From Gammaproteobacteria bacterium (lineage in GTDB: Bacteria > Pseudomonadota > Gammaproteobacteria > Pseudomonadales > JAUIET01), in contig JAUIET010000002.1 of NCBI GenBank assembly GCA_030429735.1, forward strand, positions 418,414 to 482,413: 64,000 nucleotides of DNA, written 5' to 3'. The first letter of the stretch is position 1, and the number at the start of each line of letters is the position of its first letter. Made by a program: the position numbers and the translations under genes. The notes under the pieces are model-generated. The model saw nothing but the letters and a program-made list of their open reading frames with translations, made no database searches and was not told the DNA's origin. Shown here in pieces: positions 45,334 through 54,285 of this stretch.

Positions 45334-45816
45334 ATGACAACTCAAACAGCACACAGCAAGCCTTCTCCGTCACTGTCTGATTGGAGCCCCTCAGACTATG
45401 ATGGCTTTAACATTCGGCGCAGTGCCTATATTTGCTCAGGCATCATGGTACCTGGCGCTTTCGCGGTAGCGTGGGCATTGATTCTCACCGGTATCATCGC
45501 GCCATCACCAGCCGACAAGTACGTTTCAATCAGCCTGTTTATCGGTTATTGGGCCTCACTGTTCGCCTTTATTGATAATAAGGGTGAGCGGCGTAGCTGA
45601 GCCGAGAAATGGCACGAGTTTCTGATTGTCTGGCTGATTACCAGTGGGTGTGCTCAGTTGCTCTGGGAGTTACCGGCGGTTTACAATAAGCGAAAAAAGG
45701 CGATCGTCGTGACTGGCTCGGTCAATAAACTCTTATTGCAAATGCCGAGGTTTCTCACGCGCCATCGCTTAATTAAAGTACTGTCCGTTATCGGCGATCC
45801 TGACAGAGCGCTGTGA
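45334..45816 (+). pseudogene. Broken EXPERA/emopamil-binding-like membrane gene (in-frame TGA)
   Basis: The frame from the ATG at 45334 (AGAGGTG upstream) gives 88 codons with two hydrophobic helices, then TGA at 45598-45600. The same frame continues to TGA 45814-45816. The part after the first stop begins AEKWHEFLIVWLITSGCAQL and LWELPAVYNK, resembling the conserved HE...W..WELP core of emopamil-binding/EXPERA proteins (sterol isomerase-like four-helix proteins). The usual third and fourth helices are missing after WELP. One nonsense change plus a truncation fit a decaying gene. The family call is from memory and moderate. Confidence 0.6.
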
Positions 45817-45824
45817 GCGCCGGT

Positions 45825-46454
45825 TTACTTCTTTACTGTCATCATAAGAAAGCCGGTAAACGCTGCGTTGCTAGGTGACAGGTTTTTATCCAGGTTTTTC
45901 TTTGCTTTGTTGATCATGCTTCGATACCCGCGATAAAACTCCCAGGTGGGCGCGGGTTTGTATACCAGGTCTTCAATAGCAAAGTGGCGGATGATGTCTT
46001 TTGCTGTAGTCGGTTTTACAAATACTTCCTTGGTGGGTTTGTAGTACGCAGGAATAATCGTGATCAAACTCCATTTTGCGAGCTTCTGGGTTTTTAGAAG
46101 GTCGACCATTGCTTCAAACCCGAGTTGTTGCTTGCCATGCAGCATTTGAATCAAGGCTTCAACCATAAACGCCTTGTCGTTCTCATTCAGACTTTTTACA
46201 AAATCTCTGAACTTGGGTTTTTCGAACATTGACACCATCGATGAACGGGAAACAACTTTCACCATGTTGTCGGCGGTTACATGAATGTTTGAACACGCTT
46301 GTTCGCTAAAGCTCTCATGCACAAGCTCTACCATTTTGTCCATGCGGTGTCGCTTTGCAACCTTTTCCATCTCGGGGTCGGCAAAGCCTTTGGGGTATTG
46401 CATCAGAAATTCGTGTTGTAACTCTTTGAGTTGTTTAATATTCAATTCGGCCAT
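45825..46454 (-). CDS. Conserved-looking hypothetical protein, 209 aa
   Basis: I do not recognise the family. It is soluble, strongly basic (many Lys), and mostly helical: MAELNIKQLKELQHEFLMQY at the start, MLHGKQQLGFEAMVDLLKTQ near 105-124, and a Pro-Tyr segment IIPAYYKPTKEVFVKP near 133-148. No signal peptide or metal motif is visible. It is convergent with the broken EXPERA-like gene (eight bases between stops) and lies upstream of the MFS gene's 3' side on the same strand (53 bp). Role unknown; co-expression with the MFS importer is possible. Confidence 0.65.
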   Translation of the reverse strand: MAELNIKQLKELQHEFLMQYPKGFADPEMEKVAKRHRMDKMVELVHESFSEQACSNIHVTADNMVKVVSRSSMVSMFEKPKFRDFVKSLNENDKAFMVEALIQMLHGKQQLGFEAMVDLLKTQKLAKWSLITIIPAYYKPTKEVFVKPTTAKDIIRHFAIEDLVYKPAPTWEFYRGYRSMINKAKKNLDKNLSPSNAAFTGFLMMTVKK

Positions 46455-46507
46455 GCTTAACTCCCCTTCCGAGATGACAATATTCTGTTTTGCCAGGATT
46501 GATTACC

Positions 46508-47824
46508 TTATTTGACTGACAGCGAATACGCCAGAATACCGCCTACAATCAATGGAATACCAAACGCGATAAAGCTGAATTCCATGGACGTGCCTCCGGC
46601 AATCATCACGCCACCCGCGTAGGGTCCAACCACGGCCCCGAAGCGCCCCAGGCCAATAGCCCAGCCAATGCCAGTTGCGCGTAATTCGGTTGGGTAGATC
46701 TTCGCGGCTACCGCATACAAACCGGTAAAACCAGCCGATATAAAGAAACCAATAAACGCCAGATACAGCATCAGCTGCGACATGCCATCAGCCAGCGCAA
46801 ACGCCAGCATGCCAGACGCTGCCAGCATTAAAAAGCTACCGATGATTGCAGACAGTGAATAGCGTGCTGCAAGCAGGCCTAGAATCATAATGCCAATCAC
46901 GCCGCCGCCATTGAACGCCACGGATGCGTAAACCCCGGTGGACTCTGATAAACCGGAATTAACCACCAGTTTCGGAATCCAGCTCAGCATAAAATACAGG
47001 CTGATCAGGCAAAAAAACGAGGCAATCCATAAACGAATGGTTTTGCTGCTGCGTCCTTCCTTGAGCAGGCTAAGTACATTGGCACCCTCAATCTCGTGCT
47101 CAGGTTTCTTTACAGGCAACTCGCTCAGGGCCGGCTTGCCCAGCTTGTGCAGAATGGCATTAACTCTGTGCAGCGCATTGCCTGGCTGGCGGTGGAGTAA
47201 AAACTGCAAGGAATCCGGAACAAAAAAGAATGCAGCAATCAGCATCAGTAAGGTGGCTGCTCCACCCGCAATGAACACGCTTTGCCAGCCATACACAGGA
47301 ATCAGCGGTGCGACCAGAAAACCACCCAGGGTAGCGCCCAGCGGATAGCCCGCGGTAATAAATACCACGGAAAAGCTTCTCAAGCGGCTGGGCGAATATT
47401 CGGAGGCAATAGCCGCCAGGCTTGCCAGCATACTGCCCACGCCCAAACCAGTAATGGCTCTCAGAATAACCAGTTGCGATAAATTGCTTGCAAACGCTGT
47501 TAATGCCATGCTTGTGCCGATGAATGCCGTGCAGGTTAATATCATCGTGCGGCGGCCAACAAGATCGGACAATGGCGCGATGAACATCGCGCCCATCATC
47601 ATGCCTGCGGTGGCAACACTAAACACAAGGCCTAGACGCTCCGGTGACAAGCTCAGGTCTTCGCCAATACTGTGCGCGGCAAATGCCATGGCAGTAACAT
47701 CGAAGCCGTCAAGCATGTTCAATGTCAATGCAATCAGAATAATCAGTACCTGGGCCGGGGCGATTTGACCGTCGTCTATAACGTCGGTCACCAAAGAATC
47801 ACTCTCCGCGATTGGAGCGCTCAT
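46508..47824 (-). CDS. MFS transporter, aromatic acid:H+ symporter (AAHS) type
   Basis: A 438-aa inner-membrane carrier from the ATG at 47824; the longer frame adds 51 residues that overlap the MarR 3' end. Twelve helices are visible. LNMLDGFDVTAMAFAAHSIG (about 34-53) contains the DGFD motif of AAHS importers such as PcaK and BenK. APLSDLVGRRTMIL (about 82-95) is the loop 2-3 MFS signature. It should take up an aromatic carboxylate with protons. Location after the MarR gene on the same strand (83 bp gap) suggests MarR control. The substrate may be indole-, anthranilate- or phenyl-type acid; this is inference. Confidence 0.88.
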   Translation of the reverse strand: MSAPIAESDSLVTDVIDDGQIAPAQVLIILIALTLNMLDGFDVTAMAFAAHSIGEDLSLSPERLGLVFSVATAGMMMGAMFIAPLSDLVGRRTMILTCTAFIGTSMALTAFASNLSQLVILRAITGLGVGSMLASLAAIASEYSPSRLRSFSVVFITAGYPLGATLGGFLVAPLIPVYGWQSVFIAGGAATLLMLIAAFFFVPDSLQFLLHRQPGNALHRVNAILHKLGKPALSELPVKKPEHEIEGANVLSLLKEGRSSKTIRLWIASFFCLISLYFMLSWIPKLVVNSGLSESTGVYASVAFNGGGVIGIMILGLLAARYSLSAIIGSFLMLAASGMLAFALADGMSQLMLYLAFIGFFISAGFTGLYAVAAKIYPTELRATGIGWAIGLGRFGAVVGPYAGGVMIAGGTSMEFSFIAFGIPLIVGGILAYSLSVK

Positions 47825-47906
47825 CGACTGGTACCGTTGAACGAAACTGAACTTACCGGTCGTATCATGATGGGTTTCCAGAGTGCTGCGATTGTAGCTT
47901 GAGGAT

Positions 47907-48476
47907 CTATACGTCTCTATGCGTGGCCGCAACGCAGGCAGCCTGGTCATAGATCCCTGACAGTAAGCTGAGAACATTGGCTACTTGATCCATTCGTTCA
48001 TCACTGTTGGCAATGGCCTGAGTCAATGGAATCAACAGTTCCTTACGGTATTTCGCGTAGGCATCGGTTGTTGTGTTGCCCATCTCAGTGGTTGTGTACG
48101 TGGCGCCTTTCTTGTTGCCAACAGAACCTACCTTGTTGATAAAACCGCTTTTGGTTAATTTTCTGATGCTGTATTGCAAATTCGAAATATCGTCTCTGTT
48201 CAATAGCCTGCCAATTTCCGAAATGCTTTTGGGTCGGTCGTGCATTCTTATAACGTTCAAAACCGCAAAGTCCATGCCGCTGCAAGACTGCTCGCCGCTG
48301 TTCTGACAGCAGGCGGCCAAATCGTCCATCCAGCGACTGAATGCGGCAAAAATTCGGAATATGGAAAATTCAATTTCGGTCAAGGCGATTTCATGATCAC
48401 TGGTTGACAGATGCCAGTGCTTGTCCAGCCCCGAGGCGGGCGTATCCGTCCTGTTTCTATGTTTTTTGGGTTGCAT
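47907..48476 (-). CDS. MarR-family transcriptional regulator
   Basis: A 189-aa protein with a winged helix-turn-helix at about 75-130: DFAVLNVIRMHDRPKSISEI (about 70-89), GRLLNRDDISNLQYSIRKLT (about 90-109) and KSGFINKVGSVGNKKGATYT (about 110-129), flanked by dimer helices. It has a His/Lys-rich N-terminal tail. It sits 27 bp from the palindrome ATTTTAAGCTTAAAAT and divergently to the RutA-like LLM gene. Its likely targets are its own operon (with the MFS gene), the LLM gene, and the RidA/cyclase-ior promoter 3.7 kb away, where the palindrome recurs. MarR proteins usually release DNA on binding an aromatic acid. Confidence 0.9.
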   Translation of the reverse strand: MQPKKHRNRTDTPASGLDKHWHLSTSDHEIALTEIEFSIFRIFAAFSRWMDDLAACCQNSGEQSCSGMDFAVLNVIRMHDRPKSISEIGRLLNRDDISNLQYSIRKLTKSGFINKVGSVGNKKGATYTTTEMGNTTTDAYAKYRKELLIPLTQAIANSDERMDQVANVLSLLSGIYDQAACVAATHRDV

Positions 48477-48503
48477 ATTGATTCGGCCTTGACTTAAGAT
48501 GTA

Positions 48504-48519
48504 ATTTTAAGCTTAAAAT
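48504..48519. promoter_or_regulatory. MarR-type palindromic operator
   Basis: The perfect 16-bp palindrome ATTTTAAGCTTAAAAT differs from the 44749-44772 core at one base. It lies between the divergent MarR (starts 48476) and LLM (starts 48607) genes. TAAAAT -10-like hexamers occur on both strands within it. Confidence 0.65.
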
Positions 48520-48606
48520 AATATTTAAATCGAGCGATAAATCAGCAATGCCGCTCACAAGGTGGTTTCGATAACGCACATGTTACTGCATTAGGGAGTG
48601 AAGCGA

Positions 48607-49710
48607 ATGCCCGGTACAAATCCTATGTTCAACAACAATACCCTGAAGCTGGGCATTTTTTCGGCCAATTGCTCAAGCGGTATGGCGGTCACCAAAGTTG
48701 AAGAGCGCTGGCGTAACAGCTGGGAAAACAATATCGACCTGGTGCAGCAGTGTGATGAAGCCGGCATTGAGTTCATGTTACCGATTGCGCGGTGGATCGG
48801 GTACGGTGGTGATACCGATTTTCACGGCGGAGTACTGGAAACGGTCACCTGGGCCGCCGGCCTTCTGGCACACAGCAAGAATATACAGGTATTTGCTACC
48901 GTTCACACCGCGTTCAACCATCCGATTGTGACGGCCAAGCAACTGGCGACCATTGACCATCTGGGTGGCGGTCGAGTGGGGCTTAATGTTGTGGCCGGCT
49001 GGAACAAACCTGAGTACGACGCCTTCGGGGTGGATTTGCCCGCCGAACATGCCGCCCGGTATGAGTACGCCCAGGAATGGTTTGATTACGTACAAAAGCT
49101 CTGGACGGAAGACCACGCGTTTGATTGGAATGGCAAGTATTTTCAAGGCACCGGCGTTTATAGCAATCCGCATCCGGTACAGAAACACGTGCCTATCCTG
49201 AATGCTGCGGCGTCAGCAGAGGGTAGGCAATTTGCAATGCGCAACGCGGATTTTCTGTTTACGCCTGTGTTTGATTATGAGCAGGGTGCTGAAACCGTAA
49301 AGGAAATTAAGCAAAATTCAGCGGCTGCGGGAAGAGAAGTGGGGGTGTTCACTTTTTGTACCGTAGTTTGCCGCCCAACGCAGAAAGAAGCGGACGACTA
49401 TCTTGATTACTACGCAAACCAGCACGCTGATTGGGAAGCCGTCGACTATTTGATGAAACTGCAAGGCATGCATGCGCAATCGTTTACGCCAGAAGCACTG
49501 GCGGGTTTTCGCGATCGATTTGCAGCGGGGCATGGCGGTTTTCCAATTGTAGGTACACCTGATAAAGTGGCAGACGAGCTGGAGAAACTCAGTGCCACCG
49601 GCATTTCCGGTACTACGATGGCGTTTGTTGATTACGCCAAAGAGTTTCCTTACTTCCGGCAGGAAGTATTGCCCAGGCTTGAAGCAAAAGGATTGCGCCA
49701 GCCTGTTTAA
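48607..49710 (+). CDS. RutA-like LLM-class flavin-dependent oxygenase
   Basis: A 367-aa TIM-barrel flavoenzyme. The ATG at 48607 has GGGAG eight bases before it; a GTG at 48598 overlaps that site. LGIFSANCSSGMAV (about 15-28), FATVHTAFNHPIVTAKQLAT (about 98-117) and RVGLNVVAGWNKPEYDAFGV (about 123-142) are near-hallmarks of RutA and alkanesulfonate/dimethylsulfone monooxygenases. RutA opens a heterocyclic C-N bond using FMNH2/O2; here an amide or N-heterocycle of an aromatic compound may be the target. No dedicated flavin reductase lies beside it. Divergent from MarR under the palindromic operator. TonB receptor 4 starts 29 bp after its stop. Confidence 0.88.
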   Translation: MPGTNPMFNNNTLKLGIFSANCSSGMAVTKVEERWRNSWENNIDLVQQCDEAGIEFMLPIARWIGYGGDTDFHGGVLETVTWAAGLLAHSKNIQVFATVHTAFNHPIVTAKQLATIDHLGGGRVGLNVVAGWNKPEYDAFGVDLPAEHAARYEYAQEWFDYVQKLWTEDHAFDWNGKYFQGTGVYSNPHPVQKHVPILNAAASAEGRQFAMRNADFLFTPVFDYEQGAETVKEIKQNSAAAGREVGVFTFCTVVCRPTQKEADDYLDYYANQHADWEAVDYLMKLQGMHAQSFTPEALAGFRDRFAAGHGGFPIVGTPDKVADELEKLSATGISGTTMAFVDYAKEFPYFRQEVLPRLEAKGLRQPV

Positions 49711-49739
49711 AAACAAAATTCAATAACGAGGATTAAGTG

Positions 49740-52148
49740 ATGAAGAGTAAGATTGCGATAGCACTATTCGCGGCTGGTTTCTTAAGTAACAGCGCGGCAC
49801 AAAGCGTGTTAGAAGAGGTAATGGTTACTGCCCAGAAACGCGAGCAGAATTTGCAGGATGTGCCGATCGCGATCACAGCGTTTACCGGGGCTCAGATGAG
49901 CGCGCTTGGCGTGAAACAGAGCATCGACATTGCCGCGTTTAGCCCTGGTGTCCATATCAGCGGTAACCTGGCGGGTCAAAACACCCAGTTCTCTATTCGC
50001 GGTGTGACGCAAAATGATTTCAACGATGTGATCGAAGCGCCTAACGCGGTTTATCTCGATGAAGGCTATCTGGCCATTGCGCAAGCGCAAACCTTTGCGG
50101 TGTTCGATATTGACCGGGTTGAAATTCTAAAAGGCCCGCAAGGTACACTGTTTGGCCGCAACGCCACTGGCGGTTTGGTGCACTACATTTCCAACAAGCC
50201 CAGCTTCGAAGAAACCAGCGGTTACATTGACCTTGGAATTGGTCGGTTTGACACCGACGCGGACGCCAACCGCTTCACCGTTGAAGGCGCAATTGGTGGG
50301 CCACTCAGCGATACTGTGGCCGGGCGACTGGCCTTGCGTTACAGCAAGCAGGATGGCTACTTGAAAAACCTGTACCCGGAGTCTGCGTTTTTAGGTTCGC
50401 CCGGTGAAGGTGCGGGTGCGGATCTTGGTGACGATGACACTAAAGCCATTCGCGGAAGCTTGGCTTTCCGGCCGAATGATCGTCTGCAGATTGATGTATC
50501 GGTAAACTACGCGAAGTCGGACGTAGCAACCGGACCTTACCAGTCGAAATCAACGATTGGCATTGTTGAGAACGGCGAATTGATCAATGTGATCGACACA
50601 CCACCCGGTGAAACGCGTTTGTCGATAGATACCGCTGGCGGTGACGGTGGTGGAGACGCAATTGACGGTGATGGGCTGCTACCGGGCGGTGGAATCGGTT
50701 TGCCAGGGCGTCTGGCACCCGGTGGTGATTTCTTTGGTTACATTGATGCCGATGGTGACGACTTCACGTTCTCCAGTGATTTCGCCTTTGAAGATCAGGG
50801 CTTCACTGAAACCAGCGGTATTAACCTGCGGGTTGAATACGAGCTTGCGGGTGGTGCAACCTTTACATCGGTTACTGACGTCAAAGACTACGAGAAACTG
50901 CTGTTTATCGATGTTGATTCGGCGCCAGCCAATCAACTGGCAAACTACGCTGGTGTTGATGCGACGAGCTTTACCCAGGAGTTTCGCTTAAACGGTGAAA
51001 CGGACAATTCGCGCTGGGTGGCCGGATTCTTTTATCTGAATATCGATAATGAGTCAGACAATGGGCTCAAAGCACCCGCCAATAGCATCGCTGGAAGCCC
51101 GCCTTTTGCACCGGTTGATATCGGCGTGGTTGCCGAACTGCAAACCGATTCCTACAGTCTTTTCGGCCAGATTGATTATGATCTGTCAGACACCTTATCG
51201 GCCACAGTTGGCGTGCGGGTTATCAGGGAGGAGAAAGAATTCGACATGGGCATAGGCATATTCCCATCGTTTGATAACTTCAGTGTCAATCAGGGGAATT
51301 TTATTCCCAATGCCTTCGGAGCGGGCTCACCCTACTTTTTCACTACCGATACCTCCGACACCTTGTGGGCAGGGAAAATTCAGCTTGACTGGCGCCCCAA
51401 TGATGACTTGCTGCTTTACGCTGGAATTAACCGCGGTGTAAAAGCAGGTAGCTTTAATGCCCCTTTGCTTGGTGCATTTCTCGGCGCAGGGGGTGACCCA
51501 TCAATACCCTATGACGAGGAAATTCTGACGGCGTTCGAAGGTGGATTCAAAGCGTCCTTGGGGGATACAACGCGACTGAATGGTTCCTTGTTCTATTATG
51601 ACTATTCGGACTACCAGGCCTTCCTGTTTGTTGGTGTGGGTGGTGTGGTGATAAACGCTGATGCGACAAATGTAGGAATGGAGCTTGAACTGCAAACGTC
51701 ACCCATGGACGGGCTGGATTTGCTGTTAAGCATGTCGTACTTTGATGCCGAAGTAGAAGACATCCTGCTGCGCAATGGCTCTCCTTTGCCAGCGCGAGAC
51801 GTAGACCCGACGTACGCACCCGAATTACAGATAACAGGGTTAGCAAGATACGCTTGGCAGGGCGCTGGTGGTACGTTTGCGATTCAGGGCGATGTCAGTT
51901 ACTCCGATGAGTATTTTTACAACCTGCGCAATTTCGATGCCGATAAATTCGACAGCTACGTAATGCTGAACACACAGTTCAGTTGGCAGAACGCCAGTGA
52001 ACGTCTTACCGCAAGCTTGTCGATACGAAACCTCAGTGATGAACGTGCCGGCATACAGGGCTTTGACCTGGCAACCTTGTGCGGCTGTAATGAAGTGTCT
52101 TACCGTGCACCAAGATCGTACAACCTGGGTCTGCGATTTGACTTCTAA
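49740..52148 (+). CDS. TonB-dependent outer-membrane receptor 4
   Basis: An 802-aa receptor. The ATG at 49740 follows GAGGA by seven bases. A short signal peptide (KIAIALFAAGFLSNSAAQ) precedes the TonB-box-like LEEVMVTAQKREQNLQDVPI. The plug contains VEILKGPQGTLFGRNATGGL, with barrel and terminal RFDF. It has a stretch rich in Gly/Asp (about 297-345) that could be a calcium-like loop. It lies between the LLM gene and the Tat/GMC/Fe-S genes in one direction with short gaps, so it probably belongs to their operon and imports the substrate they oxidise. Confidence 0.94.
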   Translation: MKSKIAIALFAAGFLSNSAAQSVLEEVMVTAQKREQNLQDVPIAITAFTGAQMSALGVKQSIDIAAFSPGVHISGNLAGQNTQFSIRGVTQNDFNDVIEAPNAVYLDEGYLAIAQAQTFAVFDIDRVEILKGPQGTLFGRNATGGLVHYISNKPSFEETSGYIDLGIGRFDTDADANRFTVEGAIGGPLSDTVAGRLALRYSKQDGYLKNLYPESAFLGSPGEGAGADLGDDDTKAIRGSLAFRPNDRLQIDVSVNYAKSDVATGPYQSKSTIGIVENGELINVIDTPPGETRLSIDTAGGDGGGDAIDGDGLLPGGGIGLPGRLAPGGDFFGYIDADGDDFTFSSDFAFEDQGFTETSGINLRVEYELAGGATFTSVTDVKDYEKLLFIDVDSAPANQLANYAGVDATSFTQEFRLNGETDNSRWVAGFFYLNIDNESDNGLKAPANSIAGSPPFAPVDIGVVAELQTDSYSLFGQIDYDLSDTLSATVGVRVIREEKEFDMGIGIFPSFDNFSVNQGNFIPNAFGAGSPYFFTTDTSDTLWAGKIQLDWRPNDDLLLYAGINRGVKAGSFNAPLLGAFLGAGGDPSIPYDEEILTAFEGGFKASLGDTTRLNGSLFYYDYSDYQAFLFVGVGGVVINADATNVGMELELQTSPMDGLDLLLSMSYFDAEVEDILLRNGSPLPARDVDPTYAPELQITGLARYAWQGAGGTFAIQGDVSYSDEYFYNLRNFDADKFDSYVMLNTQFSWQNASERLTASLSIRNLSDERAGIQGFDLATLCGCNEVSYRAPRSYNLGLRFDF

Positions 52149-52152
52149 TCAA

Positions 52153-52716
52153 ATGGAAAAGGCAGTTTCCAGCCGGCGCGCGTTTCTGCAGGCATCCAGT
52201 GTTGGCTTGGCCTGCGCGGTTGCTGCACCAACCGCATGGCTGTCTCCGGCGCAGGCCTACGCAAAGCGTTTGCCGTACACGCAGTTGACCGATACCGAAG
52301 TTGAAACTCTCGAGCAACTGGCTGACGCCATTGTACCTGGCGCGCGCAAGGCAGGAATTGCCCACTACATTGATTCGCAGCTCGCCGCGCCATTAGATGA
52401 CTGCTTGCTGATGATCAAGTACCTCGGTGTTCCGGCGCCATACAAAGAGTTTTACCAAGCCGCGTTGCAGTCGGCGCATCAGTTGCCACTCTCGGAGTAT
52501 CAAAAGCCATGGCATGAATTGTCTGACTCCCAGCTTGACACGCTGACTGCTCAACTTGCATCTGGCGCAATTGACGGCTGGCAAGGGCCGCCACCCGGGT
52601 TCTTTTTCTTTGTGCTGCGTGCTGACGCCAGCGATGTTGTTTATGGTACGCAAAATGGTCATGAAACCATTGGGTTTCCGCATATGGCTCATATCAAACC
52701 AGTGCAGGAATGGTAG
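52153..52716 (+). CDS. Gluconate 2-dehydrogenase subunit-3-like protein, Tat signal
   Basis: A 187-aa protein from the ATG at 52153, four bases after the TonB receptor stop. SSRRAFLQASSVGLACAVAA (about 6-25) is a twin-arginine signal. TDTEVETLEQLADAIVPGAR (about 44-63) is the conserved start of gluconate dehydrogenase subunit 3. In known complexes this subunit escorts a GMC flavoprotein and cytochrome to the periplasm. The GMC gene follows six bases later and has no signal of its own, consistent with hitch-hiking export. No cytochrome subunit follows; an Fe-S protein takes that place. Confidence 0.87.
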   Translation: MEKAVSSRRAFLQASSVGLACAVAAPTAWLSPAQAYAKRLPYTQLTDTEVETLEQLADAIVPGARKAGIAHYIDSQLAAPLDDCLLMIKYLGVPAPYKEFYQAALQSAHQLPLSEYQKPWHELSDSQLDTLTAQLASGAIDGWQGPPPGFFFFVLRADASDVVYGTQNGHETIGFPHMAHIKPVQEW

Positions 52717-52722
52717 GTGAGT

Positions 52723-54285
52723 ATGCTTAGGTCAGCCAGGAAAGTGGATGTAGTGGTTGTTGGCTCGGGTGCGGCAGGTAGTGTGGTCGCGGCCATCAAT
52801 GCGGAGGCGGGAAGAGAGGTTCTGATATTAGAAGCCGGGCCAAAGCGAACACTTACTGACCTTGTTAGTTCTCAGATTCATGCCCGGAAGCTCAAGTGGA
52901 GTGGTGCATTTGTTGAAGAGCAGGGCGACTTGAAGATTGGACATAACTTCAACAGTGGTTATGGAACCGGTGGCAGTGCCTTACATCATTTTGCTGTTTG
53001 GCCACGTCTGCACGAGAATGATTTCACTGTTCACTCGGAATATGGCAAGGGTTTGGACTGGCCAATCAGCTATCAGACGCTTCGACCTTATTACGATCGA
53101 ATACAGGATGATGTGGGTGTCAGTGGCGACGCGTTAGCTGAAAAATGGCGGCCTCAAGGTAAAGCCTACCCGCTGCCGCCACTGCCGGTGTTTGCGCAAG
53201 GGAAGGTAATTGCAAAAGGCTTTGAGCGTTTGGGCATGCACACGGCACCTATTCCGATGGGCATTAAAAGCCAGGCTTACAAAGGGCGTAGCGCCTGTCT
53301 GTATGACGGCTGGTGTGACGCTGGCTGTCCGATTGGCGCGTTAGCTAACCCGCTGGTCACCTATCTGCCAAGGGCGATGAAAGCCGGTGCCTACATCCAG
53401 CACAACGCTACGGTTGCAAGCGTACTGCATAACTCGAAAGGCGATAAGGCGATTGGTGTTGCGTACCATGACGCGAATGGGGATTTACAAACGGTGTACG
53501 CCAAACACGTTGTGCTGTCTGCTTTCGCAGTACAGAATGCAAGAATTTTGTTGAACTCCGCCAGTGACAAGCACCCTGCGGGTTTGGCAAATCATAACGA
53601 TATGCTGGGTCGCTACTTGATGACGCACCCGGCGCAAACTGTATTTGGTTTGATGGAGCAGGAAACGCAGCCACATCTTGGCCCGACAGGTGGGCAGCTG
53701 ATTTGCCACGACTATTACCAGAACAAACAACAGGCCGATGATGCATTCGGGTCTTATCAGTGGTTGATTGCCAGTGCGGCCAAGCCAAATGATCTGCTGG
53801 GCATTGTCAATTCCAGGCCAGACATCTACGGCAAAGCCCTGGACCCATTTATGCGCAAGGCGGCGAAGCATTTTGCGTTGATGAATCTGGTGGGGGAAGA
53901 TGTCGCCCGTGCGGACAATCGAGTGTCACTGAGCGCTCAAAAGGATTCACACGGTTTGCCATTGGCGGCAACGACTCACAATCTGTTACCAGAAACCTGG
54001 TCTATGTTGAAACGCGGTGTTGAGCAAGGTAAGGCGGTTTTCAAGGCCGCAGGCGCTGAGGAAATCTGGGCTGGCAACCCGTTTGGGATGCATATAATGG
54101 GTGGCACCGTGATGGGGGCTGATTCGAAACAATCGGTGACCGACGAATTTGGACGAACCCACTCGCTTGAGAATCTGTATGTGGCAGGCCCCGGTGTTTT
54201 CCCCAGCAGTGGTGCAGTGAATCCAACCTTTACCATACACGCACTGGCGCTAAGGACCGCAGAACAAATGCTGCGCGATGGCTAA
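52723..54285 (+). CDS. GMC-family FAD oxidoreductase
   Basis: A 520-aa flavoprotein from the ATG at 52723, with AGGTGA upstream (the GTG at 52717 is less likely). The Rossmann loop GSGAAGS is at about 15-21, then EAGPKRT. The GMC signature region NFNSGYGTGGSALHHFAVW is at about 75-93. Cys-rich ACLYDGWCDAGCPIGAL (about 193-209) resembles the motif in gluconate-dehydrogenase large subunits. C-terminal MHIMGGTVMG and NPTFTIHALA carry the catalytic His/Asn positions. It oxidises an alcohol to an aldehyde or ketone. It overlaps the Fe-S gene by eight bases, so electrons likely pass to that protein. Substrate unknown. Confidence 0.92.
   Translation: MLRSARKVDVVVVGSGAAGSVVAAINAEAGREVLILEAGPKRTLTDLVSSQIHARKLKWSGAFVEEQGDLKIGHNFNSGYGTGGSALHHFAVWPRLHENDFTVHSEYGKGLDWPISYQTLRPYYDRIQDDVGVSGDALAEKWRPQGKAYPLPPLPVFAQGKVIAKGFERLGMHTAPIPMGIKSQAYKGRSACLYDGWCDAGCPIGALANPLVTYLPRAMKAGAYIQHNATVASVLHNSKGDKAIGVAYHDANGDLQTVYAKHVVLSAFAVQNARILLNSASDKHPAGLANHNDMLGRYLMTHPAQTVFGLMEQETQPHLGPTGGQLICHDYYQNKQQADDAFGSYQWLIASAAKPNDLLGIVNSRPDIYGKALDPFMRKAAKHFALMNLVGEDVARADNRVSLSAQKDSHGLPLAATTHNLLPETWSMLKRGVEQGKAVFKAAGAEEIWAGNPFGMHIMGGTVMGADSKQSVTDEFGRTHSLENLYVAGPGVFPSSGAVNPTFTIHALALRTAEQMLRDG

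Noticed and set aside
45598-45600. TGA as selenocysteine codon
   Set aside because: The codon sits in a poorly conserved linker rather than a redox motif, and no hairpin of the bacterial SECIS type was evident just downstream. A nonsense change is simpler.
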